NCBI RefSeq assembly: GCF_014803385.1
Contig: NZ_JACYFC010000006.1
Coordinates: forward strand, 57,478 to 121,477
Reading direction: 5' to 3'
Source of the DNA: Marinomonas colpomeniae
Lineage (GTDB): Bacteria; Pseudomonadota; Gammaproteobacteria; Pseudomonadales; Marinomonadaceae
Length of the DNA: 64,000 nucleotides
Made by a program: the position numbers and the translations under genes. Within the stretch, counting starts at the first letter, position 1, and each line of letters opens with the position of its first letter. The notes beneath the pieces were generated by a model. It was not told the DNA's origin. It worked only from the letters and a program-made list of their open reading frames with translations, and ran no database searches. This document shows positions 17,614 through 27,751 of this stretch, in pieces.

Positions 17614-18035
17614 TTGCTCTCTGCCGTCATTGCAAAGGCATTAGCAATAGACACAGATTTTGCACCATGAAGTTTTAGTTGATCAGCCAAATGTAACAAG
17701 GTTTGAAGCGTGACGCCGACTTCTGCTTTGATCATAAAGACGCCATTATTATGATCCATTACTAGCTGTTCAAAGCGAGCTTGATCCGCAAAATAAATCG
17801 CACCGCCCTCGAACCAGACTTGGTTATTGTTAGACTTTAGAGTAAGAATTAGGTTCTCTTGTTCTGCGATATCTTTAGGCTTATCTGTTGCTACAGACAA
17901 AGGTGTATCAATAATACGCCAAGGTACAAAGCTAGAGGTCAACATGAAAAATAGCAGGAGAATAAACACCACATCAATAAGTGGCGTTAAGCTAATCGCA
18001 TTTTTGCGTTTAGGTTGAGATAGGTTAAGCGACAT
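17610..18035 (-). CDS. exbD: ExbD-type biopolymer transport protein (first copy)
   Basis: A 141-residue single-pass inner-membrane protein. Its helix begins at SLTPLIDVVFILLLFFMLTSSF, with the conserved proton-carrying Asp (Asp22 in PLIDV). A periplasmic domain follows. It forms the stator with ExbB and passes energy to TonB. The start lies 11 bases inside the end of exbB, and its own end overlaps the second exbD by 4 bases, so the four genes form one translationally coupled operon. Differences from the second copy show that the two ExbD proteins are not a recent duplication. Confidence 0.93.
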   Translation of the reverse strand: MSLNLSQPKRKNAISLTPLIDVVFILLLFFMLTSSFVPWRIIDTPLSVATDKPKDIAEQENLILTLKSNNNQVWFEGGAIYFADQARFEQLVMDHNNGVFMIKAEVGVTLQTLLHLADQLKLHGAKSVSIANAFAMTAESK

Positions 18036-18732
18036 GCAAGGTCTCTTGCTTGATCTCTTTTGTTAGAGACATCTCGTCTATCGCTTTAATCGTATTATTG
18101 GCGGTGAATACTTGAGTCACTGCATCATTCATATTATGAGCAATACGCTCTACTTTGCGCTCTAGCCAACTTTGTAACGTCACCACAGGAATCGCCACCG
18201 CTAAACCGACCGCAGTTGTAAGCAACGCCTGCCAGATGCCACCAGACAGCACAGAAGGATCTACTTGGTTGCCTGCACCTTCCATTTGTTGGAACGCAGT
18301 AATCATTCCAAGAACCGTACCTAACAAACCTAACAACGGGCTCAAAGTAGCAATAATTTCTAAAGGTCGAAGATAAGATCGCAATTTACTTAGTTGATCC
18401 ATCGCTCGACGTTCAGATTCTTCGCGAATTAATTCTGCATTGGGGTTTCCAGCCAGCAAGGCTTGCATAGTGTAACTAACCACGGCATCAATTGGTCGTT
18501 TAGTATTTAGTTTTTCAAGCGCTTTATCTGCACTTCCACGACGCCATTCATCCAAAGCTAACTCGGATGTTTTTACACTTTCAGCACGAAGAGATGCCAA
18601 CTGCCAAAGCTTTAAAAGCACAATCGTCAAAGCAATCACAGAGAACACCATGAGAATCCAAACAACTGGTCCACCGACCTCTAAGAAATCGATAATTTTT
18701 CGTTGCACTGAGTTTTCCACGACACTCTCCAT
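18025..18732 (-). CDS. exbB: ExbB/TolQ/MotA-family proton channel protein
   Basis: A 235-residue inner-membrane protein with three helices: about 20-42 (GGPVVWILMVFSVIALTIVLL), then a cytoplasmic loop, then about 130-155 (PLLGLLGTVLGMITAF) and 170-190 (ALLTTAVGLAVAIPVV). The last two hold the conserved channel residues of the MotA/TolQ/ExbB family. It is the first gene of the exbB-exbD-exbD-tonB operon; a Fur-box-like sequence lies 29 bases before its start. TolQ is excluded as the likely role because no tolA, tolB or pal is present and a tonB gene follows. Confidence 0.93.
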   Translation of the reverse strand: MESVVENSVQRKIIDFLEVGGPVVWILMVFSVIALTIVLLKLWQLASLRAESVKTSELALDEWRRGSADKALEKLNTKRPIDAVVSYTMQALLAGNPNAELIREESERRAMDQLSKLRSYLRPLEIIATLSPLLGLLGTVLGMITAFQQMEGAGNQVDPSVLSGGIWQALLTTAVGLAVAIPVVTLQSWLERKVERIAHNMNDAVTQVFTANNTIKAIDEMSLTKEIKQETLHVA

Positions 18733-18760
18733 TGAATACTTTTCATTAAATAATAATGTA

Positions 18761-18779
18761 GTTAATGATAGTTATTATC
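18761..18779. promoter_or_regulatory. Fur box upstream of exbB-exbD-exbD-tonB
   Basis: GTTAATGATAGTTATTATC matches the 19-base Fur consensus GATAATGATAATCATTATC at 16 positions by direct comparison. It is centred about 38 bases before the exbB start codon, a normal place for repression. The operon content (TonB energy system for siderophore or haem uptake) agrees. Seen in sequence; binding is inferred. Confidence 0.8.
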
Positions 18780-18892
18780 AACTACATTTTCAATACATAG
18801 TTATCTAGAGAGGCCAAGAGGCGAGTTGGTTTTTCTCAATTTAAAGTGGAAAATATGAGTCAATACTATAGAGCTAAAAGGTATTATGAGGT

Positions 18893-20221
18893 TTAGTTAA
18901 TTTCTTTTTCTAACCTATCAATCACGCTATGGTACATGTACCACGCACACAACCCAGCCAGTAAGTTACCTATTAATACACCGACAAAGATGCCTTTTAA
19001 GCCGGCTAATTCAGACCCTATCCACAAGCAAGGCAGGAAGAAAGCAAACAAACGCAGAGCAGAAATAGTAAGCCCTGTGTAGGATTTCCCCAAGGCATTT
19101 GAAACTGACACCATCAACATACAAACACCCAGTGAGCCAAGGCTGACGGGCACCAACATCAGATGCCAACTTAAAATATCAGAAACGGTTTTTTCACTGG
19201 TCATTAACTCAGCAAGGAAGCCTGATGCAGCAAAAGTGACTACTGCAATAAGCAATTGAGAAACAATAATAAACCGACAAGCAATAGACACCACTTCACG
19301 AATACCAGCGATATTTTTTGCCCCCAATAAACGGCCCACCATTGGTGGTATAGACATGGTTAACGCTAAAACAGAGACAATAATAAAAAATTCAAAGCGT
19401 GAGCCTAATGCCCAAGAAGCAACCGCTGCTGTACCAAAACCAGCAATCAGCTTTGTCGCTAATATGGAAGAAGCAGAAGGCAACAACTGACTGACCATTG
19501 CTGGCCCCATAATATGCCCGATCGACGCCAAGCTTTTCCCTATGTTTAGATCTTTCCAATCAAACGATACCCAATGCTTGCGTGTTACTTGTGAAGCAAC
19601 AATTAACAAGCCAATAGTGAATGACAGTATCGTTGCTATTGCGGCACCATTTAAGCCCAATTCCAAAGTAAAAATAAAAATAGGGTCTAATATCAGATTC
19701 AATAGACTAGTAACCACCATCATAATGCCAGGTAAAAAAGTATTACCGTTAGACCGGCAAATACTGTAGTAAAAATACGTTAGCGCGCCAATCCAAACAC
19801 TTAATAACCAATAAGGCCAGTAAGCATCTATAATAGGAAAAATAGAATCAGGCGCACTCAGTAACATTAAGATAGGATGGCGCAACCACCAAATCAGCAG
19901 ACAAAAACACACCATGCCCACACTGCCTATCATTAAAACTAAACCACCAAGTTGTTTGCCGTAACGTTCGTTTCCAGCACCAAGTGCTCTGGCAATAATC
20001 GCTGTCGTTGCGATACCAAGTCCAACCTGCAAGCCAATTACAATCATTTGAATTGGTAAGGTAAAGCCTTGAGCGGCTAAAGGAAGAATACCGAGCTGAC
20101 CAATAAAAGCACTGTCCACAAGTTGAAAGCTCATCATCGACAAAATGCCAAACAACATAGGCCATGTCATGGAAAAGAGTTGTTTCGCTAATGATTCCGT
20201 TGGTGGCGTTTGGGCGGACAT
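18893..20221 (-). CDS. MATE-family multidrug efflux protein
   Basis: A 442-residue inner-membrane transporter with about 12 helices, of the MATE family (two homologous six-helix halves; LFSMTWPMLFGILSMMSFQLVDSAFIGQLG at the start of helix 1 is typical). It should export cationic compounds or toxic metabolites using Na+ or H+. I chose ATG 20221, with GAGAAGG just before it; the open frame to 20314 adds a soluble, unrelated N-terminus. It lies downstream of the Bcr/CflA gene on the same strand, so the two may be transcribed together. Substrate unknown. Confidence 0.9.
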   Translation of the reverse strand: MSAQTPPTESLAKQLFSMTWPMLFGILSMMSFQLVDSAFIGQLGILPLAAQGFTLPIQMIVIGLQVGLGIATTAIIARALGAGNERYGKQLGGLVLMIGSVGMVCFCLLIWWLRHPILMLLSAPDSIFPIIDAYWPYWLLSVWIGALTYFYYSICRSNGNTFLPGIMMVVTSLLNLILDPIFIFTLELGLNGAAIATILSFTIGLLIVASQVTRKHWVSFDWKDLNIGKSLASIGHIMGPAMVSQLLPSASSILATKLIAGFGTAAVASWALGSRFEFFIIVSVLALTMSIPPMVGRLLGAKNIAGIREVVSIACRFIIVSQLLIAVVTFAASGFLAELMTSEKTVSDILSWHLMLVPVSLGSLGVCMLMVSVSNALGKSYTGLTISALRLFAFFLPCLWIGSELAGLKGIFVGVLIGNLLAGLCAWYMYHSVIDRLEKEIN

Positions 20222-20344
20222 GACCTTCTCTTGATAAAAATAAATGAGCGGAGATTCTACCCTATTTTGAAGAAGGTTGATGGTAGCGATAAAATTTTCA
20301 TCATTTCGTTTCACTCACCTTAGATTGCTTAACAATACATCCAC

Positions 20345-21577
20345 CTAATCGACTTGCCTAAATCGATTACCGTAATTTAGGGATACCAGTGCAATCAATG
20401 CAAATAATACAAAACCACTCGCCAGAGGCGTAACTGTAGAATGATAGAACTGCCCCACAAATGTAGCAAAAATAATCGCGATTAAGCTGGATAAAGATGA
20501 AATTAATGAGGCACCTAACCCTGCCATTTTACCTAACGGTTCCATAGCCATTGCATTCACATTTCCGAAGATCATGCCAAAACAAGAAAACATAATCATG
20601 CCTAATCCCATAAACATCATAAAAGGCGGCACTCCATCATAAAAAAACGCCAGTCCAAGTAACATAAAAGAGGTGGCTAATAAGACACTTAACGCCATGC
20701 TGACACAGGTAAGCATGCCTACTCTTTGTACAATTTTTCCGTTCGAAAAGTTAATAACAGATGAGCCAATTGCCAGCATGGCGAAAAATAACGGAAACCG
20801 ATCACCGACTTTGTAAACATCTTGAAACAAGGATTGAGCAGTACTGATATGCAACATCAAACCAGCAAAAATAGAGCCTAATAACAGGGTAAACGCCATT
20901 ACATCTCGACGTCTTAAAATCATACGGACATCAGTCATTAAGCGCTTTCGGTTAAGCGGAATACGGTTTTCTTTTAATAAGGTCTCAGGTTGCCTCAACA
21001 TAAGCCAAATCGCTGCGAGAGACGCTTGAGTAATTAATAAAACAAAAATCCACCGCCAATCTGCGACTTGCAAAACCAGCCACCCAACAGACGGCGCTAA
21101 TAGCGGTACAAGCATGAAGACCATCATCACAAATGACATAATACGAGCCATAGCAGCACCTTTATAGATGTCTCGAATCAGCGCTCGCGATGCGATTTTA
21201 GGTCCTGCAACACCAAACCCTTGAATCATACGTCCAATTAGAAATACAGTGAGGGAGGATGCAGATAAAGCAATGATAGAACCGACAATATAAATACTAA
21301 TACCCAGAACGATACTTTTTTTACGGCCAATTGCATCAGACAAAGGACCAAAAACAATCTCTCCAAATACCATGCCGAAAATCATCGCCGACACTATCCA
21401 CTGCGTCTTTTGATAGTCTTCTATTGCTAGCGCTTCAGCGATATTAGGAAACGCAGGTAACATGGCATCCATACTGAGAGCGGTGAGTGACATCATTAAA
21501 GCAAATAGCGCTACCAACTCTTTTTCGGGAAGATATTTAATAGATTTATCTGTTAATGAGGAAATAGAATCAGACAT
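20345..21577 (-). CDS. Bcr/CflA-family MFS drug exporter
   Basis: A 410-residue major-facilitator protein with 12 predicted helices. Family signs: LTALSMDAMLPAFPNIAEAL in helix 1, the MFS loop motif GPLSDAIGRKKSIVLG between helices 2 and 3, and the antiporter-type motif after helix 5. Bcr/CflA members export bicyclomycin, sulfonamide, chloramphenicol or small metabolites such as cysteine; the substrate here cannot be told. It is divergent from the Kef-type antiporter, with 190 bases between them that should hold both promoters. MATE follows downstream on the same strand. Confidence 0.9.
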   Translation of the reverse strand: MSDSISSLTDKSIKYLPEKELVALFALMMSLTALSMDAMLPAFPNIAEALAIEDYQKTQWIVSAMIFGMVFGEIVFGPLSDAIGRKKSIVLGISIYIVGSIIALSASSLTVFLIGRMIQGFGVAGPKIASRALIRDIYKGAAMARIMSFVMMVFMLVPLLAPSVGWLVLQVADWRWIFVLLITQASLAAIWLMLRQPETLLKENRIPLNRKRLMTDVRMILRRRDVMAFTLLLGSIFAGLMLHISTAQSLFQDVYKVGDRFPLFFAMLAIGSSVINFSNGKIVQRVGMLTCVSMALSVLLATSFMLLGLAFFYDGVPPFMMFMGLGMIMFSCFGMIFGNVNAMAMEPLGKMAGLGASLISSLSSLIAIIFATFVGQFYHSTVTPLASGFVLFALIALVSLNYGNRFRQVD

Positions 21578-21767
21578 ATATTGCCCTATGGAACGTCAAA
21601 TCAAATAAGTTTACTCGCCGAGAGCGACAATGAAAAAGCTAATTTATGAACTATGCTTTTATAGCGTCATAAGATATTGAAATAACAAGATAACAAGCTG
21701 CACGGTTCGAGTAAATTTCGTATGATAATCGTCCCCTTTAGCCATCCCATTTATTTAGAAGGACTGT

Positions 21768-23339
21768 ATGGAATTTACTTGGATTTTATTCGCATTTGTC
21801 TGCGGCCTAGCAGTCAAGATGATCAATTTACCACCGCTCATTGGTTTCTTACTGGCTGGTTTTTTACTTAATTATTTAGGATTTGAAGCAAGCAGTACAT
21901 TGGACTCTCTTGCGAATATCGGCATCACCTTAATGCTATTCAGTATTGGTCTAAAATTACATGTTAAAGACTTACTCAAACGTGAAGTATGGGCTTCCAC
22001 ACTCAGCCACATGGGTACTTGGACCATACTTTTTGGTGGCATTGCGCTATTGCTTGGCACGTTAAGCTTGCCCTATTTTAGTCTTCTCGATTTTAAAACT
22101 GCAGCTCTGATAGGCTTTGCATTAAGTTTTTCAAGTACGGTATGTGTAATGAAATTACTTGAAGAAAGTGGTGAACTCAAAACACGACATGGACAATTGT
22201 CTCTTGGTATATTGGTCATGCAAGACATAGTTGCCGTGGTTTTCTTAGTCGCAGCAACAGGTAAAGTACCGTCTATTTGGGCGCTTGGTTTATTTGGATT
22301 ATTACTGATTCGCCCTCTCATTAATAAAGTGGTCGATCGAGTCGGCCATGGTGAAATGTTGCCATTGACAGGGATAGTGTTAGCACTTGGTGGCTATGAA
22401 CTATTTTACCTTGTTGGCGTAAAAGGTGACCTAGGCGCATTAATTTTTGGCATTTTATTGGCTTCCCATTCTAAGTCATCTGAAATGAATAAATCCTTGA
22501 TGAATTTCAAAGATTTATTCTTGATTGGTTTTTTCCTATCTATTGGCTTCACTGCCTTACCGACACTTGAAATGATAGGCATGAGCTTAATTATTACCTT
22601 CGTTATTCTGGCGAAGTTTGCCCTATTCTTTATTTTATTAACCAAATTCAAACTGCGCGGCCGAACATCGTTTCTATCTGCTCTGATTCTCTCGAACTAC
22701 AGCGAATTTGGCCTCATCGTTGTCGCACTAAGTGTGGCAAATGGCTGGATAGAAAAAGAGTGGCTGGTTATCTTGGCGCTTGCGGTGTCTTTTTCATTCG
22801 TTATTACCAGTGTCATTTACCGTCAATCACATAGACTCTATCGGAAAAATAAAGAAATAATTCGCCAATATGAGCGCCCAAAGTGTCTACCAGAAGATGT
22901 ATTCACTCAGCCTAAAGATGCCGAGGTGTTAATCGTTGGTTTAGGCCGAGTTGGACGAGGTGCTTTCGATTCTATTAAAAACCTTATTGGAGATAATGTT
23001 GCAGGAATGGACGCAGATAGGAACCGTATCAAGCTCATGCAAGATGCAAATGAAAATGCCTTCTATGGCGACGGTGAAGATGCCGACCTTTGGGAACGCC
23101 TAGACACGGCAGGTATTCGACTTATCATGTTGGCATTACCAATAGCAGAAGACAGCACCAATATTGCAATACAGCTGCGTAAAGCAAATTATCAGGGCCA
23201 CATCGCCGCTATTGCTCGCTATCAAGATGAGCGTGAAATACTTCTTGCTTCCGGTATAGACAATGTCTTCAACTTCTACACGGAAGCCGGTACGGGTTTC
23301 GCAGAAGAAAGTTTGACCTTGATTCGCCCATCCAACTAA
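21768..23339 (+). CDS. Kef-type K+/H+ (CPA2) antiporter with NAD-binding domain
   Basis: A 523-residue protein: about 11-12 helices of the CPA2 sodium/proton exchanger fold (1-350) followed by a single RCK/TrkA-N domain (about 383-500) with the dinucleotide-binding motif VLIVGLGRVGRGAF. The TrkA-C domain is absent, as in shorter Kef/YbaL relatives. It probably expels K+ (or Na+) in exchange for protons, gated by nucleotide or thiol adducts. AGAAGGAC before the ATG supports the start. No KefF/KefG ancillary gene is adjacent, which speaks against a true glutathione-gated KefB/C. It appears monocistronic. Confidence 0.88.
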   Translation: MEFTWILFAFVCGLAVKMINLPPLIGFLLAGFLLNYLGFEASSTLDSLANIGITLMLFSIGLKLHVKDLLKREVWASTLSHMGTWTILFGGIALLLGTLSLPYFSLLDFKTAALIGFALSFSSTVCVMKLLEESGELKTRHGQLSLGILVMQDIVAVVFLVAATGKVPSIWALGLFGLLLIRPLINKVVDRVGHGEMLPLTGIVLALGGYELFYLVGVKGDLGALIFGILLASHSKSSEMNKSLMNFKDLFLIGFFLSIGFTALPTLEMIGMSLIITFVILAKFALFFILLTKFKLRGRTSFLSALILSNYSEFGLIVVALSVANGWIEKEWLVILALAVSFSFVITSVIYRQSHRLYRKNKEIIRQYERPKCLPEDVFTQPKDAEVLIVGLGRVGRGAFDSIKNLIGDNVAGMDADRNRIKLMQDANENAFYGDGEDADLWERLDTAGIRLIMLALPIAEDSTNIAIQLRKANYQGHIAAIARYQDEREILLASGIDNVFNFYTEAGTGFAEESLTLIRPSN

Positions 23340-23490
23340 AATTAGCTAGTAAAGCTCACCAAGGAAGGTACGAGCGGTCACACATTCGACACATTAAAAT
23401 ACAAAACACTGTGCGTTTTTTAAGCGTCTACAGAGCTATAATGTATAAGCTAACTACTTGTATCAAAAGGTAGAAGTAAGCATATATTGC

Positions 23491-24126
23491 ATGGAAGTAT
23501 TAGGAAAAAATGTGTCATTTCAGTCTAAAACCGACCATGTCGTAAAGGAAAAAAACACAGCTGATTTCTATAAAATTATTACTGTTTTTTTCAATCGTTC
23601 CCCTATTCCTAATGAACTAGCAGACACTTATCGTTATTATCAGTTTTGTGCAATTGTTCGACTACTTCCTTTAGCTGGTATTGAAACTTATTCATCGGTT
23701 GGCTTAGCTCTATTTTTTGCTTGGAGCTCGGTAAACAATAGCCTTCTTCTTGTTTGGTCTATATTACTGACCATGATTGCCACATCTGAATTGATTATGT
23801 GGTGGGTTTATATTATTCGTGACCCAGATAATAGCCGCCACGTTTCTAAAAAAATGGTGTATTTTCTAGCACTAAAAATGAGTGTTGCTGGGATTCTTTA
23901 TGCTGCATTAGTCATCCATCTATTTAGTCTTTTTACCGATTATGAACGGATATTCCTGTTTTCTATTATTTCCGCCTTTATCTCCAGTGGTGGATGGATG
24001 TTTGCCAGTATTCCACTTGTTGGTCTGATGTGGACTATTAGTGTAAGCGCTGGTTTGATATTCGGACTACTGTATTTTTTCGGTGATACGTATTTATTAT
24101 TGGCGGTGTTAGCAGCTCTATATTGA
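23491..24126 (+). CDS. N-terminal membrane fragment of a split GGDEF-EAL protein
   Basis: A 211-residue fragment with about six hydrophobic helices after a 50-residue soluble start. An earlier TTG at 23458 is possible, but ATG 23491 is more usual; neither has a good ribosome site. It ends at TGA 24124 in the middle of what looks like the last membrane helix (YLLLAVLAALY). On its own it has no catalytic domain. It resembles the N-terminal membrane sensor regions attached to cyclic-di-GMP enzymes. Its continuation lies in the same frame downstream, so it is best read as part of one interrupted gene. Confidence 0.65.
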   Translation: MEVLGKNVSFQSKTDHVVKEKNTADFYKIITVFFNRSPIPNELADTYRYYQFCAIVRLLPLAGIETYSSVGLALFFAWSSVNNSLLLVWSILLTMIATSELIMWWVYIIRDPDNSRHVSKKMVYFLALKMSVAGILYAALVIHLFSLFTDYERIFLFSIISAFISSGGWMFASIPLVGLMWTISVSAGLIFGLLYFFGDTYLLLAVLAALY

Positions 24127-24180
24127 ACGTTTTTATGCTTCGTTATTATCATTTCTTCGCGCCAATATTTAGAAGGATTA

Positions 24181-25896
24181 ATGGCTGAAACTAAGATTGA
24201 AAATCAACACCAAACGGTCAGTTTATTACTCAACGATTTTGAAGAAAAAGCCAGTGACTGGTTATGGGAAACCAATAAAAAAGGTCATCTCCGGCACCTT
24301 TCTCAAAAACTAATTGAGGCAACCGATACTGATGCGGATAGGCTTTTAACTCTTACTTATATCGATATTATTGAAAGCTTGTTAGCAACAAACGAAACAA
24401 ATTCAGCCACTCAGTTTAAAAAAATGACTAGAGCCCTCACTACAAATAGCGACGTCAGTAGTATTGTTATCCCTGTCAATCTAGGTCACGAAACTAGATG
24501 GTGGTCTTTCTCTGCCAAAATATTGCTTGATAAAGACAAAAAGTTTAATGGCTTGCGCGGTGTCACATCAGACATCACTAGTGTCGTCTTGCGTGAGCGA
24601 GAAATGATAAAACAAGCAAACACAGACACCTTGACTAAGATAGGTAATCGTCACTTCTTTAACGAACAATTACTTCTGCTTTGCTCTGAATCTGTTAATC
24701 ATCATTCCCCTTGTGCATTGATGTTATTAGATTTGGATAACTTCAAGATGATTAATGACGCTTTTGGTCATGCAGCAGGCGACGGATTACTCGTTGAAGC
24801 CAGTAAACGACTCAAGGAAAATACACCTCAGGGTGCCATTCTTGCTAGATTAGGTGGAGACGAATTCGCCATCATTGTTCCTAACGCTTCTGGTCAGTCA
24901 ATAATGAGAGCTTTAAGCGAAAAGATAAAATACACTATTTCGGAACCTTGGCACTATGGTGAAAACCAAATCGAAATACGCACCAGTATTGGTATTGCCT
25001 TTACTAACCAAAACATTGGTTCTATCGAAACGCTCTTAAGAGCGAGTGACTTAGCACTCTACGCAGCAAAAGAAGCAGGTCGTGATGCCATCTGCTTCTT
25101 CGATCCAGCCATGGAAGAAACAGCGAATCATAAAAGCCAAGTATTAAGTGAGATGAGAAAATCCATCTCCGACAATGAGTTTGTTCTGCATTATCAGCCT
25201 CAACTAGACCTCATAACAGGCAAGCTCATTGGTTTTGAAGCACTGGTACGCTGGCAACACCCAAAGCGAGGATTAATTACACCGATACACTTCATCTCAA
25301 TTGCAGAAGAAAGCGGTTTAATTATTCCACTTGGAATTTGGGTTTTAGAGCAAGCCTGTTTTGAAGCAAAAAAATGGCCTTCTGATTTGTATGTCGCCGT
25401 TAATGTTTCGTATATTCAAATAGAAAGAACTGATTTTCTCGCAGAAGTAAAAAGCGTGTTACATAATACTCAACTACCACCTCATCGGTTAGAAATTGAA
25501 ATCACTGAATCGGTATTGATGACAGACCAAACGCCTGCATTTCAATTTTTGATGGGATTAAAAGAAATGGGAGTCAAAATTGCGTTAGATGATTTTGGCA
25601 CTGGTTTTTCATCACTGTCTTACTTGCAAAACTTACCTTTAGATAAAATCAAAATAGATCAATCTTTCATAAACCTATCAGATACGGACGATAAAACTTG
25701 CGCTATTATTCGCTCTATCACGCAATTAGCTGATGCACTCGAATTGGAGACGATTGCAGAAGGTATAGAAAGAGAAGGTCAATATAAACTACTTTCTGAT
25801 TTAGGAGTAAAATCTGGGCAAGGTTATTTGTACGCCCGCCCAATGCAAGTAGATGACTTGCCCTTTTTTATAGAAAGTAAAAGGAAGCTACCTTAA
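24181..25896 (+). CDS. PAS-GGDEF-EAL cyclic-di-GMP enzyme (C-terminal part of split gene)
   Basis: A 571-residue soluble product: PAS-like domain (about 15-145), GGDEF domain (about 150-305) with an intact LARLGGDEFAI and DLDNFKMINDAFGH, and EAL domain (about 320-565) with FEALVRWQHP, DDFGTGFSSLSYL and IAEGIE. Both the cyclase and the phosphodiesterase motifs look functional, so it could make or break cyclic-di-GMP. The ATG at 24181 has TTTAGAAGGATTA directly upstream, a credible ribosome site, so the enzyme may be produced without its membrane anchor. The preceding 18 codons are in frame with the upstream membrane fragment. Confidence 0.88.
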   Translation: MAETKIENQHQTVSLLLNDFEEKASDWLWETNKKGHLRHLSQKLIEATDTDADRLLTLTYIDIIESLLATNETNSATQFKKMTRALTTNSDVSSIVIPVNLGHETRWWSFSAKILLDKDKKFNGLRGVTSDITSVVLREREMIKQANTDTLTKIGNRHFFNEQLLLLCSESVNHHSPCALMLLDLDNFKMINDAFGHAAGDGLLVEASKRLKENTPQGAILARLGGDEFAIIVPNASGQSIMRALSEKIKYTISEPWHYGENQIEIRTSIGIAFTNQNIGSIETLLRASDLALYAAKEAGRDAICFFDPAMEETANHKSQVLSEMRKSISDNEFVLHYQPQLDLITGKLIGFEALVRWQHPKRGLITPIHFISIAEESGLIIPLGIWVLEQACFEAKKWPSDLYVAVNVSYIQIERTDFLAEVKSVLHNTQLPPHRLEIEITESVLMTDQTPAFQFLMGLKEMGVKIALDDFGTGFSSLSYLQNLPLDKIKIDQSFINLSDTDDKTCAIIRSITQLADALELETIAEGIEREGQYKLLSDLGVKSGQGYLYARPMQVDDLPFFIESKRKLP

Positions 25897-25900
25897 TAAA

Positions 25901-26068
25901 TTAGCCCTTTGCTTCATCCAATTTCGCTTTAACCGCTTCCGCCTGTTCTGTCAGTTTCGCGTATCCTTCTATATCTCCACGACGCTGTGCTTGCATGGCC
26001 TGCTCCAATAAAACGCCATATTCTTTATCGAGTTTTTTAATTGGGTCTGATTTTAGGAAATTGAACAT
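25901..26068 (-). CDS. 55-residue helical protein, DUF6435-like
   Basis: This gene was found by reading the minus strand. ATG 26068 (TAGGCT upstream) opens a 56-codon frame ending TAA at 25901. The product starts MFNFLKSDPIKKLDKEYGVL and continues as charged amphipathic helix (EQAMQAQRRGDIEGYAKLTEQ...). I recognise a widespread short family in marine gammaproteobacteria with the same start (M-F-x-x-F-K-S-D-P-x-K-K-L) and the segment QAMQAQRxGDI, known as DUF6435; function unknown. It converges on the GGDEF-EAL gene, whose stop is 4 bases away. The pattern is too specific to be chance. Confidence 0.85.
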   Translation of the reverse strand: MFNFLKSDPIKKLDKEYGVLLEQAMQAQRRGDIEGYAKLTEQAEAVKAKLDEAKG

Positions 26069-26153
26069 AATTAGCCTATTTGTTTAATCGTACGAAAAAT
26101 AAAGTGTCTATATGTATATTACGCACAAGCATCGCAGATAGATCATTATTACA

Positions 26154-26196
26154 ATAAAAAAACGCCAAACAGATTTTCCTGTTTGGCGTTTTTTTA
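26154..26196. terminator. terminator downstream of gltD
   Basis: CGCCAAACAG (26163-26172) and CTGTTTGGCG (26179-26188) form a perfect stem, extended by the A run at 26156-26162 and T run after 26188. It can end the minus-strand gltD message 24 bases after its stop, and plus-strand readthrough. Confidence 0.9.
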
Positions 26197-26219
26197 TTTT
26201 TACTGTTCAATAGACAGAA

Positions 26220-27647
<1,428 letters not shown>

Positions 27648-27751
27648 CTATCTCCTCGGCCGCTTGTAAACAAACGGCGCTTCTCTCAAATGGGTCAGAC
27701 TGATTCATTCATGGCACTTAGTTTTATAGCCAAGCACCATAACAGCGTATT

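Larger units (their letters stand above)
23491..25896 (+). pseudogene. membrane-PAS-GGDEF-EAL protein interrupted by one in-frame TGA
   Basis: Reading from ATG 23491, a membrane domain (about six helices) runs to a TGA at 24124-24126. The same frame then continues without another stop for 18 codons to ATG 24181 and on to 25896. If the TGA were TGG (Trp), the result would be one 801-residue protein with an unbroken last helix (LAALY-W-TFLCFVIIIS) leading into PAS, GGDEF and EAL. So one base change appears to have split the gene. The two parts are annotated separately because the second has its own ribosome site and may still be made. Confidence 0.7.

Noticed and set aside
24124..24126. TGA read as selenocysteine in the membrane-GGDEF-EAL gene
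   Set aside because: No redox context or SECIS-like hairpin is apparent and the codon lies in a membrane helix; a Trp-to-stop change is simpler.
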